Shown here piece after piece: positions 35,311 to 47,706 of a stretch of DNA of 64,000 bases (positions are counted from its first letter, which is position 1; each line of letters begins with the position of its first letter). Both the position numbers and the translations under genes were made by a program. The notes beneath the pieces are model-generated. The model worked only from the letters and a program-made list of their open reading frames with translations. It searched no databases and had not been told where the DNA came from. Origin of the DNA: Lunularia cruciata (lineage: Eukaryota > Streptophyta > Marchantiopsida > Lunulariales > Lunulariaceae); assembly GCA_948567375.1 (NCBI GenBank), contig OX419755.1:66344944-66408943 (forward strand), read 5' to 3'.

Positions 35311-37649
35311 ATGGGGACTTCACAGAGTCGGGAGGGAGAATTGGAGGATTCTGAGTCTGAGGATGAGTCCGAGGTCGGGTCTGAAGCCAGCGGGCATAGC
35401 TTTCATTCCGCGGAGGGTGAGAAGGAGAAGGTGGTAGTGAGGGTTAGTCCCGCTGCGAGTGGGAGCTCCAAGGCGGCGGGGACGAGTAAGGGTAAGGCAG
35501 ATATTTTGAGCTTTAAGCTTGGTAACCTTTCTTTGAGCCCGAGTGTACCGCAGACACATAAGCGAGCGAAGCTGTATCTTCATACCGGTGGCAAAACGTC
35601 GAAATCGCAGTGGAATATTTATGCGAAGGACGTTTCGTACGAATTCGTGAAAGTGGATGAGGATGATGAAGACGATGAGGACGATGAGCGAGAATGGATG
35701 TCTAAACGCGTTGGGAAAGCGTCCTGGGTAGACTGGCATCTCAGGATTGGTGACAGAGTTTCCGCCAAGGTCGATGATGTCCTGCAGATGCAATTTTTTG
35801 ATGAGCAGCTCCGGGTTGATTTTGTGGCGCAAGGAGTTTGGGCCATGAAGTTTGTCAATAAGACGGATTACGAAGCATTTGTACAAGAATACCAAAATTG
35901 TAAATTCGAGAACAATTACCAGTTGAAAGCGACGGAGGAAAACAAAACCAAGGTGTTTGGGAAAGATTTCATGACATGGGCAACTGGTGAGGATGCGGAT
36001 GAGTCTATATGGGAGGACGCCGAAGATCATCTTGACGATCAAAAGCTGGTGAGTCGGAAGTTGAAGGAAACCTACAATGAAGCTTTAAAAGGCGGAGCCA
36101 AGAGTTTAACAATGGGTGGCGGGGAGCACAGCTTCTTGATCGGTAATTCGGGCATTGATGTCTTCCGAAATATGTCAACAGGAGTGCATGGGAAGGGTGT
36201 CTCGATACGTTTTCAAGGAAGCGGGAGTAATCCTGGGGATCCTTATTCTACACCCAAGAAGGGTATGCTTATCAGGGGCGAAAGTAACATGATGCTTCTG
36301 AGTCCCGTCAAGGATGCCAACGAACGGCCCTCAGGCGTGACTCAGCTCGATCTGGGAACAGGGAAAGTCGTCTCGGAATGGAGATTTGAAAAGGATGGCA
36401 CTCCTATTACCATGAGAGATTTGACAAACGATAGTAAAGGGTCACAACTTGATATGAATAACACCTTCCTTGGACTTGACGATAATCGACTTTGCCGATG
36501 GGATATGAGAGTGCAAACGGGAATAGTGCAACAGCTCTCAAGTCCTGTCCTTGGCTGGAATGAGGGGCATCAGTTTGCCAGAGGGACAAACTTTCAGTGT
36601 TTTGCTTCGACAGGAGATGGTGCGGTTGTCGTCGGATCCAGGGACGGTAAAGTTCGTCTTTACGGGACGAACTCAATGCGCATGGCAAAGACTGCATTTC
36701 CGGGGCTTGGCTCTCCAATTACGCATGTTGACGTTACGTTTGATGGAAAGTGGATTTTGGCAACCACTGACACTTACATGATTCTCATAAGCACTCTTTT
36801 CAGAGACAAAGACGGCAAGACAAAGACAGGCTTTATTGGTCGAATGGGTAGTCGTATCGCGGCTCCTCGTCTTCTGAAGCTCAATCCAGTGGACGCGCAT
36901 GCTGCCGGTGAACACAAATTCTCTGGCGGGCAGTTTTCATGGGTAAGTGCCTCTCTTAGGAAGTGACGTCTTTCAATTTTATTTCGGTACGGTTTTCTGC
37001 ATATTGAGCAGGCTTTTTCATGATCACTAGGATCATTGTAATCGAGAGCGGTAGTAGGGGCCCAAAGTCACAACTTAACGTACGTCGAAGGTGATAACCT
37101 GTGGATTTGAGCTCAGTAGCTGCCTTCCTGAATACTCCGGCTTGTTCAACCAAGTGTCTAGCTACTTGCCACCTCTTGCGGACTGTGGTTCCGTAGCATA
37201 CAACCTGCTACTAGTATTGAAATTGCGGGAGGGTGAAGCCTTCATTAGCAGATTGGGTTGACTTAAAGATAGGCTGTGGGTCTAGTGACACGTAAAGTGC
37301 AGTCTGCATCTTAATCCTTATATGCTTGTCTTCGATCATTGCCAATGCTAAGATTCTTATGTTTGCTTTGCGGCGACAGGTCACTGAATCTGGGAAGGAG
37401 GAGCGCCATCTGGTGGTCTCTGTTGGAAATTTCTCGGTCGTGTGGGATTTCGAGAGAGTGAAACAAAGTAATCACGAGTGCTATAGGCATGAAAGGGGTC
37501 TCAAAAGCTGTTACTGTTACGAAGTTGTTCCTAAGGATGAATCTGTTGTGGAGAGTAGATTTATGAACGATACATTCCACTCGACTTCTTCTCCTGAAGC
37601 TCCCCTGGTCATTGCCACCCCAAAGAAGGTCACCTCATACAACCTTTAG
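35311..37649 (+). CDS. CYPRO4: CYPRO4/DEM protein (VID27-like)
   Basis: Two exons, 35,311-36,942 and 37,380-37,649 (donor GTAAGT, acceptor GCGACAG, phase 0), give 633 residues, close to the usual length of plant CYPRO4/DEM proteins. The N-terminus MGTSQSRE fits an N-myristoylation site (Gly2, Ser6) and is followed by a Ser/Glu-rich stretch (about 8-40). A pure Asp/Glu run lies at about 115-128. [12 protein letters not shown] and [16 protein letters not shown] belong to the conserved middle. From about residue 260, [19 protein letters not shown] opens the VID27-type beta-propeller, which runs to near residue 600. Plant DEM (defective embryo and meristems) is needed for organised growth of shoot and root apices; the biochemical role is unknown. 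The 437-bp intron lies near the C-terminus. It is convergent with the sterol dehydrogenase gene. Confidence 0.93.
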
Positions 37650-40001
37650 CTCCTCACAGGGAAGGGTTACAGCTTGTAACATTTCGATTAGTTTGTGCAG
37701 GACTTTTACCAGTCTTTGTTCTTACTCCATTCTTTGTTAATCAAGACATAGGTTAGCAGCAGCTTTGTATCGGATGTTGTATGTTACTGCACACGTGTAC
37801 AAGTACTCATCCAGTAGGCTGTGGCATCTTTTCTCTATAGGATTAATAATCATCGCAGCTACTCGGATATCTGTATGTAAAGCAGTTTCATGCAACAATC
37901 CGATCATTGTGAATAACGTTGTGTGTTTTTTCAGCTATTTAATCAAGCAAGCTGTTTGTGGACTCCCTCGCAAGATGCAGGGTGCAGTTTGCAGAGTTCT
38001 GTATACCTTTTATGTGATTTAGGCCTGGTCGCACTGGTTGGAGAGCTATTCTTTTTCTGTATTTTCGTGTTAACCCCTCTAAGCAGGCATAAAAAGATTT
38101 GTGGTGGTGTTCAGGCACATGTGTATGGTTTATAATAGCATCTGCATGATTTTCCACACCTTCCTGGAACCTAAATTCTGATATTGTGCAGAAACTCAAG
38201 AGACTATTTATTGCAAATATCATCTCTCGTAATTCTGAAGATTGAGAGTAGAATATCAGAAAATATCCTCCAAACTGGTGTAACTGTGAGGTCAAACAGG
38301 GAGGAAAAACGAGAGGAACAGAGGAAGAATTGAATTGCATCTCGTTCACTAACAGTTTTCTAGATGCAAGAGAAACATATTCGCATGAAGAAACATGGAA
38401 TGAGATGTACCCAAGTATTGCAGATATTTTCACCTTACATAGCTGAACTCTACACTCATACGTAAAGCAGTAGTCGCTCATTGATAATCGCCCTCACCAA
38501 AGCACAGTAACAATCTTGCGAGTGTTTTTTCCGGACGGATATTTGTCGCTTGAACATTGTGGCTGGTGGTAAATTTGACGTTCATTTCTGTCTAGGCATT
38601 GTTTGTAAAGAGTACACCTTGTTTTGAAATTTCTTCCACCTCGAAGGATATTGTAATAACAGAGGACAGAGGAGATTACTCTCCATTTCTGTCAACATCC
38701 AATCATCACTGCACCCTTTATTTACACTCCACTCTCCACACTTCCTAGAACATCAATCACAAAATCGTGGAGACAGCAATTTAAAGAAACATCCGTGAGA
38801 TAGAATGGAGTCTTTTAATCTGCAGTGCTCCATCTTAGAATGAGGGAAGTAACAACGAGACGAATTAACTATCTTTGAAATGTGGAGAAACAGGAAATCG
38901 AGTTGTTGCTCTCTGAGTTCAAGATATGACTTCAGAACTGACTCTATTGTCTCTTCACGTCATTGGTAACTGTGGAGCAATTATACCTGTACGTTGTCAT
39001 CCTTGCCGGCTTGTGAATGCAAAATCTGAATCGCACGGGGTCAATGCAACCTCTGAAACTTGACATCCTGGGTATACGCATGGGGAGAGAGTAGGACTTA
39101 AGGGGCAAAGACACAGTCAATCCAGAAGCCACAAAATCCAACAGAACCGAGAAGAATGGAATACCCAGAGAAAGCCGTAGAACCGGAGCAGTTTTCATTA
39201 TGATGTATTACTGTGCTTACAACTGCGGAAGTATTGTCTATAACTTCAAGCACAGCTGATTTTGACTCCACGAAACATAATCACTGGCAAGAAATAACGG
39301 CAAAACTTACATTGCCAAGTAACTGGGGTGGTTTAATTCGATCCAAGCACAGAAATAAGTTGCGACACTGCTGATAGCCAAGAATAAGCGAGGTTTTGGT
39401 AAATGAATTAGAGCGTGGCTTGTGTACGCTATACCAGTACAAAAGATTTCGGTCCCCAAGCATCCATATGAATCAAATTTCCGTTCAATTCTATGAGGCG
39501 TGCAAGTGACAACGACATAGTGCACTTCAGTTGCTCCTCATTCAGTATCCACATGAATGGTAATCGAAGGTAACACAGTTGCTCTAAGCCATGCTTTAGG
39601 GTCCATGGAAAAAAGATATAGACCATATCTAATGATGTGAGAAAAGTGCGCCTTGCACCAAGTACTGAACGATTTGACCTCTTGCTACACGAGGATCATC
39701 ATGAAGAACATCTCCGGTGCCGAGCGGTCTAAAATGTGGCTTCTGGCATGCATGACATAGAGTAAGGGCTGATACCCTGTAAGGATCAAAATCGAATTGC
39801 ACATCTCATTCTTGTCCGTAATCTGAATAATCTTACGCGACGGATTAAGTGTCTCCACATGAATTGATGATGCCGGAAGAACGATGGTATCTTCGCAAGA
39901 ACATTTTGCACATGTCCTGAAAACTAAGAGAAATCTCTTTCCCTGCATCTCTCTATCAGAACAATGCCTCTAGAATTGATTAGGCTGCAAACCATGTCCA
40001 T
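37650..40001. other. 2.35-kb convergent interval
   Basis: Lies between the stop codons of CYPRO4 (plus) and the sterol dehydrogenase (minus), so it holds both 3' regions. A 180-codon minus-strand frame (38,481-37,939) and shorter ones at 38,944-39,948 show no family motif and are not called as genes. Confidence 0.5.
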
Positions 40002-43000
40002 CTAGTGGTGGAGATACTTTCTGATACCAGCCGGTAGCTTCGCAAGAACCACTCCTTTGTATTGTCCACATGCTTCCCATGCGTGAGCTACGAACTCGTC
40101 CACTTCGTCATCATGTTGCTCATAATAGTAGGGAAGGGAGAACGCCGCAAGTAATCCTGAATATAAAGATATAATGCCACAATATTAAACGACAACGTTG
40201 GTAAGGAACGGAGATCATGATCTGCACTGGGTTCCACTCTCATTACACATTATTGACGAGTTCCAATCAGATTTGGACTTTTAAGGAACCTCCTTAGTGT
40301 GCATTAGATGTCCTCATTCGTCTGAGAACGTAGGATTACAGTGAGGTTCTACTCCGGAAATCACTGGGATCTCCAAGATCCTTGCTTAGACTTGTCAAGC
40401 ATATAAATTTACAGACTTGACTCGATAAACCACTCTAAAATAGTACAATGAGATTGGACTCGTCAACTTACCCAACATGATTAAGGTTTGCAGCGAATAG
40501 CCTCCAAGGAACTTCATGAAGCGCAAGACAACCAACGCCTACGTGCAACAAGATACCACTTCAGTTTCATCTCCTTAAGTTACATTGAACGCCCAACTTT
40601 GCGGGAAGAACCTTTGATCGCTTTTAGAAGAGAATATCAGAGGCAACAGATCATCCACCAGCGAAGCGATAACGAATCTTCAGATAGTCCCAATAAGTTC
40701 GACCAGGTCATCTTGACACCATCGACAACAAAGAAGACCAGCAGGGAAGGTTGTTCTCAAAGGTCACTACAACCTAGAAGAATATGGCTCAATGTAAGTG
40801 ATTCTGGACAATACCTTGAAAAACATAGACCAGCTTTCCCCTCTCTGTAGGCTGGAGACCATGTCAGCCCCCTGATTCCAGATCGATCTTAAAGCGAGAG
40901 CCACACGCTCGGCCTTCTGTTCAGGTATTTGGAATTCTGAAACTGGTGGAATGTTCGGAAGTGTAATTCCAAACCTGGGCACGTGAAGGGGACATTATAG
41001 GTCAGGACTGAGCAAACACGAATATTCGTGACGACAGAAACCAATCCTGGTTTTGTTGATAATACGCAAATAATTATCTGAATCTTCAAAAGAACCTATA
41101 CTACCTAGGTCCCATAAAATGATCTGCTTTCCTGCTTGCTACCTTTTCCCCAAAGTCGGAAGAACGAAAGATCCAGTGTCCAGTGAATGAGAAATGAGAA
41201 AACAAGATTGAACCAGGACCTCGGGAGTTGAACACCTACAATGAATCCGGAAGACGGCTGTAGATGAAGAGGACAATGAGGGCCATGTAGGCAAAACATG
41301 CCAAAAGAGATATCAATGTGTAGCCTGACGCAAGAAATAAGTACGCAAGAAACGAAACGCCTGATATGACGGTCAATGTTTGCCTTGTATCTGTCCACAG
41401 AAGGACATCCGCAACTGGAATGCGAAGCAAATATCGGGACAAAATAGTTTGTTAGGAATTCAACCGAGAGCCTAAATGCAAGGCCACAATCTGCTGTTGA
41501 GATAGGGCCACTGTACAGAATATCAATGTCAAACGGTCGATAAAACATGAGTAAAAGTCAAAGCACCTTCAACGATAGTATACGCTACTCTCCACAGTGG
41601 AGACCTCGTGTGACAGACCCCATATGATGACTTTATTGCCTTTATATATGATGACAATTCCTACCTGTAGGTGGAGATTGCTCAACAACTGTGATGTGAG
41701 TTGTGTAAGCAGCCTCAAAGTCTGGAATTTATGTGCTACACTAAAAGCGGCTTACCTGTTTCACTGCCTAACATTCGTCTCGTCTTCGACGGACCACTTC
41801 TCTCTTTAATTTTTGGTGTCTGTTGTACATCGGCTCTCAAGTGGGGGTAGGACTCAATTGTTCGCCTTATTCCTTCCTGCATAACACCATTTGAGATAAG
41901 CAAAGGCGATTTCAGCCGCTGAATCACACGCAAACATGTTTGGGACAAGATATACACTGCCTAAACCAAATAATCCAAATAAAAAAGGTTGATTCTACGT
42001 CGTATTCTGGAACTGCGGGTAAAATTCGTGGATAGAGGATTGATAGAAACAGTTTCAAGCTCCCATGCAAGATATATTATACAAACGTTTGTCATCCATT
42101 TCCCAGTAGCTACAGGATGGGGGTTCCTTGAAACTGGTTGATCTGCCTATCTTGAGTTTTTATAGTCGCATGTCAAATCAGCAAATATATGCAAACGCAC
42201 ATCGATCACATCTCAGAATGGGTAAGATTATGGACCTCGAGTGGTACAGTGGGATCGTATCCCAGAAGCTTTCTGGCCCTCGTGATGTTGAAAGTACGAG
42301 GGGTGCTCATGATTCGCAGGCGGATAGGCGTAAATTCAGTAGGAGATACTCCAAAAGGAGCTAGACGTTTGCAAATCCAATCAACAATGTAGGCAAATGG
42401 CATCAAAAGCTTCACAGGTATGCAGTATTTTGGGCTGCACAATAAGACAGGGACTTCTACCGTTAGATTTCAAAGGATGCACAAGGATGACAAAGATACT
42501 TCCTACCATTAGAAAAGGAATCAGGTTGACAGTTGCTTACCTGGGGTACCCAAGCCCCTCCAGGATCAAGACGAAAAAGTCCCAAAATCTTCGAGACTCA
42601 CCATTTGTGATGAAGTATGCCTGACAGTTCAAATATTCAGCAGATTACTATCAGAACAGCACTAACCGTTTAAACATGGAGAGATATACTGAACAATATG
42701 AAGCTCATTTTGGAGGTTACCCGGCAGCATATATTTGGAACAAGCTCAGAAACAATGGAATCACCTTGCCAGCTGCAGCTGATTCACCTTCATCTTCCGG
42801 CCTCATGGCAAAATCTGCACAAATATGAGCGTTTGCCACATTTTCCACATATGTCCAGTCGAACAGATTCTTGCCATCGCCGATAATAAACTGTACACAT
42901 CGAGTCCTTCGTCAAGATTGCTTCTGAGCTGTAAACTGCATCTACTTTACACTTCGACTAGCAAGCACGTAAACGCCATCTAACAGCTTACAGTAACAGG

Positions 43001-45447
43001 AGTCCTCAAATAGCTCAAAATAAACGCACCAGAATGCAAGGAATCTAAGTCGGCTATTTATTCATTTAGGACTGCTTGTGATAATAGGCTAGAAGATTAT
43101 CATTTAATGTAACCATCCTAAATAAATAATATAGCCCACTCTCACAACGGTTCAAATAGGGTGCAGAAGCGTGATTCCCACCTTCAGCTTTCCCGACTTT
43201 GCAGCTGCAACAGCTGAAGGAACACTTAATCTGTCCCCGGGGCCAAAAATTCCACTGGGTCGGAGTGCACAAGTCAGCAACCCATTCTTGCCATTAGAAC
43301 TCAGCACAACCGCCTCAGCTTGGGCTTTCGCTTCGGAGTAAAAATCATTGTGCTGCCACCGAACGCAAACAAAAAACTGTTATTGGCAGTAAGAATAACC
43401 CGGGAGTACGCAATGTACATCTTTTACTATGTTATTGAACTGGTCAAATGAAAGTGCTGGTCGAGAAATCGACCGCTGTATCAGAGCACTTTCCCAAACA
43501 AGAATGTCATCCATTCAGCAGTCATCTCTGAGTGTATTATGTTTACTCCAGCCATGGAATGATAGATATGGCTTGCTTTTGAACTTTGATAGGAACCCTC
43601 GGTCTCTTAGTCACGAATTTCAATTGACTGGATCACTGTGTATTCACAGAATTGGTTCAAGTAATGAAACTAGATCTTCCGCTGGCTAGTAGTATACTGG
43701 GCCCAGTTACAGCCAGGCTAAGGGCGATGGAGAAGACAAGAGGCGGTAAGATCAGGTAAACCTTCGGTGATCCACAACACCGACGCTTCAGCTTGTTCCT
43801 ACTGTCTGACTGCAGGTACAGAGGATCACGAGATCTTAAAAGGAGACTATGTGAACGGAGCGTTGCAGAATCTAGATGTTTAGTCAGGAGCTTCGTTATC
43901 CTAGAGACTTCCTGTGGTTGTAAGCCTCCAGATTATAACTTAGAATTGAGTTTCCTTGAGAAAAGATTCTTCGGAGCTTTTCGTTCCGGACACAGTAACT
44001 AGAGCGATAGAGCAGAGTTCTGAGGCCTTGATATGGCAATTCAACAGAGTAACATCTGCCCATGAGTCTTATGTTCCATCCCCAAGTGCAGTAGAATGAC
44101 AAACAAGAATGACAAAACACGGAAATGAGCTGGAAGACAGTCAACAATTTGAAGATGTCAAATAAGTGATGATCCAACCTTGTCCGGGATTGGCAGGGAC
44201 TCATCACCATTCACGATAGCAGTTTTACCATCGAAGACAACGCTAGGAGAGCTGGTATAAATCAGCTTCCTCACTCCATGCTCAATGCATGCATCAACGA
44301 CATTTCTAGTTCCTGTGTACAATTGCAGACAACACATTATAAGTAAGGGACCACTGCAAGGTTGTGCCAAGTGTCAGTTGCCGCAGGATTGCACTGATTT
44401 ACCTGCCTAACCTGCTGAAAAGTTTTATAAATGAACAATTTCGCTTCTTCTAGTAACCAAACCTGTAAACAGGTTACGACTATAGAGAATATGGTTTTAC
44501 ACAGAGAGTAAAGCCATAGATGACGAAGGTACGAGGGAAACCTTAACGTATAGCACACTCATGTTTCTACCTCTGAGTATCTAACCAAAGGTCTATACAT
44601 ATACCTGCATAACTACCGACATAGGCCGAGACTGTGATTATTGACGTACCTTTTACAGTGACCTCGTAGTGAAGATCAAACTTGTTGATGCTCGCCGCTG
44701 GAGCCGCCATGTGAAACACAACTTCCACTCCCTTACAAGCTGTTCACCGACACATCATGGATGGGAAGAAACAAAGTGATATTTAGAAGATGTTCAACCT
44801 AAGGACACTCGTGGTTATGATTTCAAGATCAGCAGCAGGCCGACAGGAATGACGGCAACTTGTAGATCCTCATTCAGACACACAAGGTAAAATCTCCAAT
44901 ACACCACACTGAGAAACGGCAGTCATTGCAAGACTCGATAAGACAGCATTTGGAAGACGCCACAATGTACACGGGTGAAGTAAAATGACTGCTCAAAGTA
45001 ACAGGTAAACACAACACACATCAGTTTCACAATCCTATCCATTGACCTGAAGGGCAGGATAATGCTCGTTCATTCCTTCCGTGAACGTAGGCAAAACCTC
45101 AGATTTTATTCGTAAACCATTGACATCAGCCTCTAGGGCTTCATGACTTCACATTGTACTGCAGGTCAGTACAATGTGAGGTTCAACGGTTGCAGGAGGG
45201 AAATTCCGTACGTACCAGTGAAAACTTCTTCTCGATTGGTCAAATTGGCACAGATGTAAGAAACTCGCTCTTCATTTACTGCTCGTCCGAGTTCCCCATC
45301 GAGTTCTTCATCCGAGAGAGACATGCCAGGCGCGAGATCCATAATCCGGATGTGGTACTCAGTCTTCTGGATCAGCTGGAGCACTAAATGCCGCGCAGCG
45401 AAGCCCCGCCCGCCGGTGACCAATGCTATCTCCTTGTCGAACCCCAT
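40002..45447 (-). CDS. 3BETAHSD/D2: 3-beta-hydroxysteroid dehydrogenase/C-4 decarboxylase with reticulon domain
   Basis: Twelve exons join in phase with GT/AG borders: 45447-45216, 44739-44650, 44312-44179, 43352-43182, 42890-42765, 42620-42541, 42434-42236, 41876-41756, 41414-41240, 40974-40815, 40538-40472, 40156-40002. They give 569 residues, close to Arabidopsis 3BETAHSD/D2. The enzyme oxidises and decarboxylates 4-alpha-carboxysterols in C-4 demethylation at the [10 protein letters not shown] (11-18) is the NAD-binding loop, Y157SEAK161 the YxxxK catalytic pair, and [12 protein letters not shown] follows as in the family. From about residue 385 (VADVLLW) to the end comes a reticulon homology domain with two long hydrophobic stretches and the closing [19 protein letters not shown], which should anchor and bend the ER membrane. 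Exon 11 (67 nt) is the least certain, although it restores both frame and reticulon similarity. Confidence 0.9.
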
Positions 45448-47706
45448 GGCTGCTCCTCTCTCGTCCTTCCTGCGTGCGAGGAATGTTGTTTACAAATGGA
45501 TCCCTTCTCCCCTCTGCTTTCTTCGAGAGCAGGAATGGAGATCGGTACTCAGACCCATCCAATTAGAATGGTGCAGGTACTCCCTTGCCGAAGGAGAGGG
45601 ACGCGAGGGAGGGGTGGCGACGGAGAAAGAGAGGAAGGACGGTCGGGGTCTTCATCTCCGCACGTCTGACCTGCAAGAGCGTAACCGTAGCAGCGGGTAC
45701 CACTGTATACAAAACCTACCCAGCGCCAGCCACCTACAATTCGTTAGAGACTGATGAAGCAATTAGTCTCTTACGTCGACCTTCTCTCCTCATGCGAGCT
45801 CAAGTAGCTGATAAAATTCCAGAGGAACTCAGAGGTGAAGCGCATTTTATTGTTCCAGTTTTACTTCTCCAGAAGTTGTTCTCATGAGTAAAGTTCTTTT
45901 GGGGTACTTATATAAAAATCTACTTATGGATGCTGGCGGGTGTGTTGTCTTCTTACGGAAACAAACGGTGATTTCTGCTTTCTCTAGTTTACTTTTCCAT
46001 CGCTCTCTTTTGATTGTTGGAGCTCTTTCAGTAGCATTGACTCAATTCGGACAACTTGCTGTTCCAGAGAGAACTTGAGCTTCCAGATCTTTGGTTAACT
46101 TCACGAACTTCTAAGAAATTAAAACACACCTGAAGATCCTGCTTTCCGGCTAAAGCGAGGCCTGTGGAGATGGTTGTGGAACACAGCTACGGTTCCTTCA
46201 AGAGGTAGGATAGAATTGGCACTAGCTACGGTGGCCTTGAAATCCTCTAATCGTGGAAGATCTCACAACGATTCAAATTGTAAAGTTCTCCAAGAATAGC
46301 AATAAACTTGTATTATTCGACTTCTAGAGTTGTGTCCAAGACTGGCTAGAGCTTCTCACTCAGATCGAAAAACCGACCTCGGGTGAAAACAAGACGGATG
46401 GGAAAGCCCCATCAAGCCGTACAAGGAAAAGCCAGCGGGGGTAAAATTGGGCTAAGCCCCAATAGTATCGTGAGAGCTTCTCACTCACGAGGCACCGTGC
46501 CGCTAAAGACGAGGGATCAAGAAGACCATCCGTAACTTGCCAATCGTGACTGTGCGCTTGACTATTCAGCTACCAGTTAACAAAAGGTAAAATGATGTGG
46601 GCCACAAAAGACACATTGAAGGAACTATAAACAGATGAATCCATAATGTAGAATCACGAATCCTCAGAAGTGTGAGGCACTAAAACAGGAAACGTGATCG
46701 TGGTCTGGCTGTTCATCATGTGCTTTTGAAATATATGTCCTCACATTTCAATAATATAATTGAATTCACAGTAAGGAGAAACTAGCGTAATGTGCTTGTC
46801 ATCCTAGGACATAGGTACCTGGACTGCAACCAGTAAATTTTTCACAATCAGATTTTACCTGGTTCTCCATTTCAGGGTAGCCAATCACTGATACTCAGCC
46901 TGAGTGTAATGCTTAGTGAGGAGTTGTATCTGCAATTTGCTGCAACATAAACGTTTGCCTCGTGTTTCACTCGAGTACAGAGAGACAACTGGATTATCAT
47001 CTTTTGTAAGCAGGACTCAGTTCGCACAAGTATGGTCGAAGTAAATTGATCAAACTATACACGTGATCTCAGTAATCATGAATAGTAGCTTATAAGACTG
47101 GTACCCAAGCTGAGTAGAAATTAAATTCCGCTCTTAATCACCATGACAGAAACTGCAAAACGTGCAAATGAGTTTTAGTAAACGCATGCACTTGCCTCAG
47201 GTTTATAGACTACCTTAAACCTTATTCGCATCTTTTGGTGACCGAAAGCAACTCGACTCCAAGTTGAAGAAGAACTCACTATAGCATCTCAGAATTAGCA
47301 ATTAATTAAGTTACAATGAAAGTCAAGTCTAACGAATCTCACTACCACCAGATAATAAACACCACAAAGAACAAAGTTTAACCCTCTCTTCTGGAAATAA
47401 AGCGAGCCCACCTCTCTCTTGATGTTTACAAACATATCAGATCAGACCCATTTCTCTCCAGCGCCATTGAGTTGATTCTAGGTACATCCCTTCATACGAG
47501 GTCTACGCTAAATCTTAGATGATCCGGAAGGAGATCAGAGTGGACATTTGAACGTTGAGAAACAATACTTCTCACGCAAGAACCACGTTTTACAGATTGT
47601 GTGATGTTAACATTTCCATAGTCACCACTACAGCTAACAAATGACACTTAACATTTTGAGCAGAGACGATCAGAAGCGATGTCCTGGACCCACACTTGAT
47701 ACAATA
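45448..47706. other. 2.26-kb interval between sterol dehydrogenase and dihydroorotase
   Basis: Promoter side of the sterol dehydrogenase gene and 3' side of the dihydroorotase gene. Frames near 45,323-45,887 (plus) overlap the first exon and leader and are shadows. The only structured part is the hairpin chain at 46,397-46,501. Confidence 0.5.
46349..46501. repeat. Chain of short hairpins with a flanking 14-bp direct repeat
   Basis: Successive inverted repeats: GATGGG (46,397-46,402) with CCCATC (46,408-46,413); ATTGGG (46,446-46,451) with CCCAAT (46,458-46,463); CGTGAG (46,469-46,474) with CTCACG (46,484-46,489); and the palindrome-like GGCACCGTGCC (46,491-46,501). The word GAGCTTCTCACTCA occurs at 46,349 and again at 46,474. 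No frame is open through it. It could be a structured RNA, a SINE or foldback remnant, or chance. Confidence 0.45.

Noticed and set aside
37939-38481. 180-codon minus-strand open frame
   Set aside because: It overlaps the 3' region of CYPRO4, has no domain or family resemblance, and the composition looks like chance; not called as a gene.
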